From positions 1 to 64,000 of the forward strand of contig NZ_SJDM01000018.1 in the NCBI RefSeq assembly GCF_004761865.1: a stretch of 64,000 bases of DNA. The letters are read 5' to 3'. This document shows positions 63,619 through 64,000 of the stretch, in pieces; within the stretch, counting starts at the first letter, position 1; every line of letters begins with the position of its first letter. Below the pieces are notes generated by a model, which had not been told where the DNA came from, did not search any database, and saw only the letters and a list, made by a program, of their open reading frames with translations. Source of the DNA: Crenalkalicoccus roseus. Its GTDB lineage: Bacteria > Pseudomonadota > Alphaproteobacteria > Acetobacterales > Acetobacteraceae. The position numbers and the translations under genes were made by a program.

Positions 63619-64000
63619 TTGGACCTGCCCGTCGCCGAACAGCACATGGTCGAACTCGCCGCCGGCGACTGGGCGGCGCGCCTGCTGCCCGCGCAGGGCG
63701 GCGCCTGCGCGCGCCTCGCCTGGCGGGGGCATGAGCTGCTGGCGCCGCTGCCCGAGGGCGCGGACCCGAACCTCGCCTTCTGCGGCGCCTTCGTCATGGC
63801 GCCCTGGGCCAACCGGCTGGATGAGGGAAGGGTGCCGGTCGCCGGCGCGATGCACCGCGTGCCGGTCAATCGCCCGGAGGATGGCACGGCGATCCATGGC
63901 CTCGCGCGCGACCGGCCGTGGCGGGTCGCGCACCTCGCGGCCGGGGAGGCGGAGCTCGTGCAGGCGCTCGACGGCCCGGCCTGCGCGCCGCCGCTGCCCT
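63619..64000 (+). CDS. Aldose 1-epimerase family protein, 3'-truncated by window edge
   Basis: Partial gene; 127 residues are visible. It shows APWANRLDEGRV and AIHGLARDRPW, the sugar-binding Arg and His motifs of galactose mutarotase. It interconverts alpha and beta anomers. The start is TTG at 63619, chosen because GGAAGGAGG (63603-63611) lies ahead; ATG at 63646 is the alternative. It follows udh after 82 bases and is probably part of the uronate or sugar-acid locus. Confidence 0.8.
   Translation, partial: MDLPVAEQHMVELAAGDWAARLLPAQGGACARLAWRGHELLAPLPEGADPNLAFCGAFVMAPWANRLDEGRVPVAGAMHRVPVNRPEDGTAIHGLARDRPWRVAHLAAGEAELVQALDGPACAPPLP

Noticed and set aside
62560-63933. Upstream extension of the TRAP binding protein frame
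   Set aside because: It lies opposite udh. The signal peptide and ribosome-binding site fix the start at 62559.

Overview
The window is about 64 kb of very GC-rich DNA, densely packed with genes. It looks like chromosomal DNA of an alphaproteobacterium. The best guess is a Roseomonas-like member of the Acetobacteraceae/Rhodospirillales. This rests on the infB-rbfA-truB-rpsO-pnp order, the uvrC-pgsA-moaD-moaE order, the base composition, and the load of solute-binding proteins, SDRs and CoA-transferase. The genus is inference, since no rRNA gene is present. No rRNA, tRNA, transposase, integrase, phage gene or CRISPR array was found. Reverse-strand reading frames are long everywhere because of the GC content, and most are not genes.

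Layout. 1-6904: translation/RNA-processing operon (infB cut by the window edge, rbfA, truB, rpsO, pnp), with a structured leader before pnp and a strong hairpin after it. 6994-10178: a nitronate-monooxygenase-like flavoprotein with an unusual Cys cluster, and a gamma-glutamyltransferase. 10184-15000 (minus): the stress operon prkA-yeaH-spoVR. 15454-21339: an SDR, a tyrosine phosphatase-like protein, then a catabolic run of SDR, HpsN/HisD-like dehydrogenase, PEP-mutase/isocitrate-lyase-like enzyme and FMN alpha-hydroxyacid oxidase. 21452-25973: a small unknown, an orphan peptide-binding protein, and an LD-transpeptidase/MepK-like peptidoglycan pair. 26113-31646: an exopolysaccharide locus (export lipoprotein divergent from a tyrosine autokinase, galE and a polytopic membrane protein).

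31726-38402: a second gamma-glutamyltransferase, a polysaccharide deacetylase-like protein, an orphan anchored protein, an amidase, a VOC protein and a split ThDP decarboxylase resembling sulfopyruvate decarboxylase. 38446-42194 (minus): the protocatechuate operon pcaL-pcaH-pcaG-pcaB, nearly all overlapping. 42419-45860: two tandem amidohydrolases and a CaiB-type CoA-transferase. 45925-47208: cardiolipin synthase-like. 47288-53898 (minus): uvrC, pgsA, a proline-rich lipoprotein, moaD, moaE, a VOC protein, a second copy of the polytopic membrane family and a TauE-type exporter. 53899-54261: a non-coding stretch with DnaA-box-like sites. 54262-55436 (minus): folM-like SDR and folB. 55633-57656: FkbM methyltransferase plus sulfotransferase-like protein. 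57667-59874: uvrB. Then an MBL-fold protein, a small helical membrane protein, a TRAP binding protein divergent from a uronate dehydrogenase, and the start of an aldose 1-epimerase.

How it works together. The clear functional units are translation/RNA decay, the PrkA stress module, protocatechuate ring cleavage to 3-oxoadipate, 3-3 crosslink peptidoglycan remodelling, exopolysaccharide export, molybdopterin synthase, nucleotide excision repair (UvrB and UvrC), folate synthesis and uronate oxidation. The most speculative link is that the HpsN-like cluster, the split sulfopyruvate-decarboxylase-like enzyme and the TauE-type exporter share an organosulfonate or hydroxyacid catabolic theme. I saw no single unmistakably novel system. 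The best candidates for new biology are the uncharacterised polytopic membrane family present twice, the Cys-cluster flavoprotein, and the FkbM-sulfotransferase pair.
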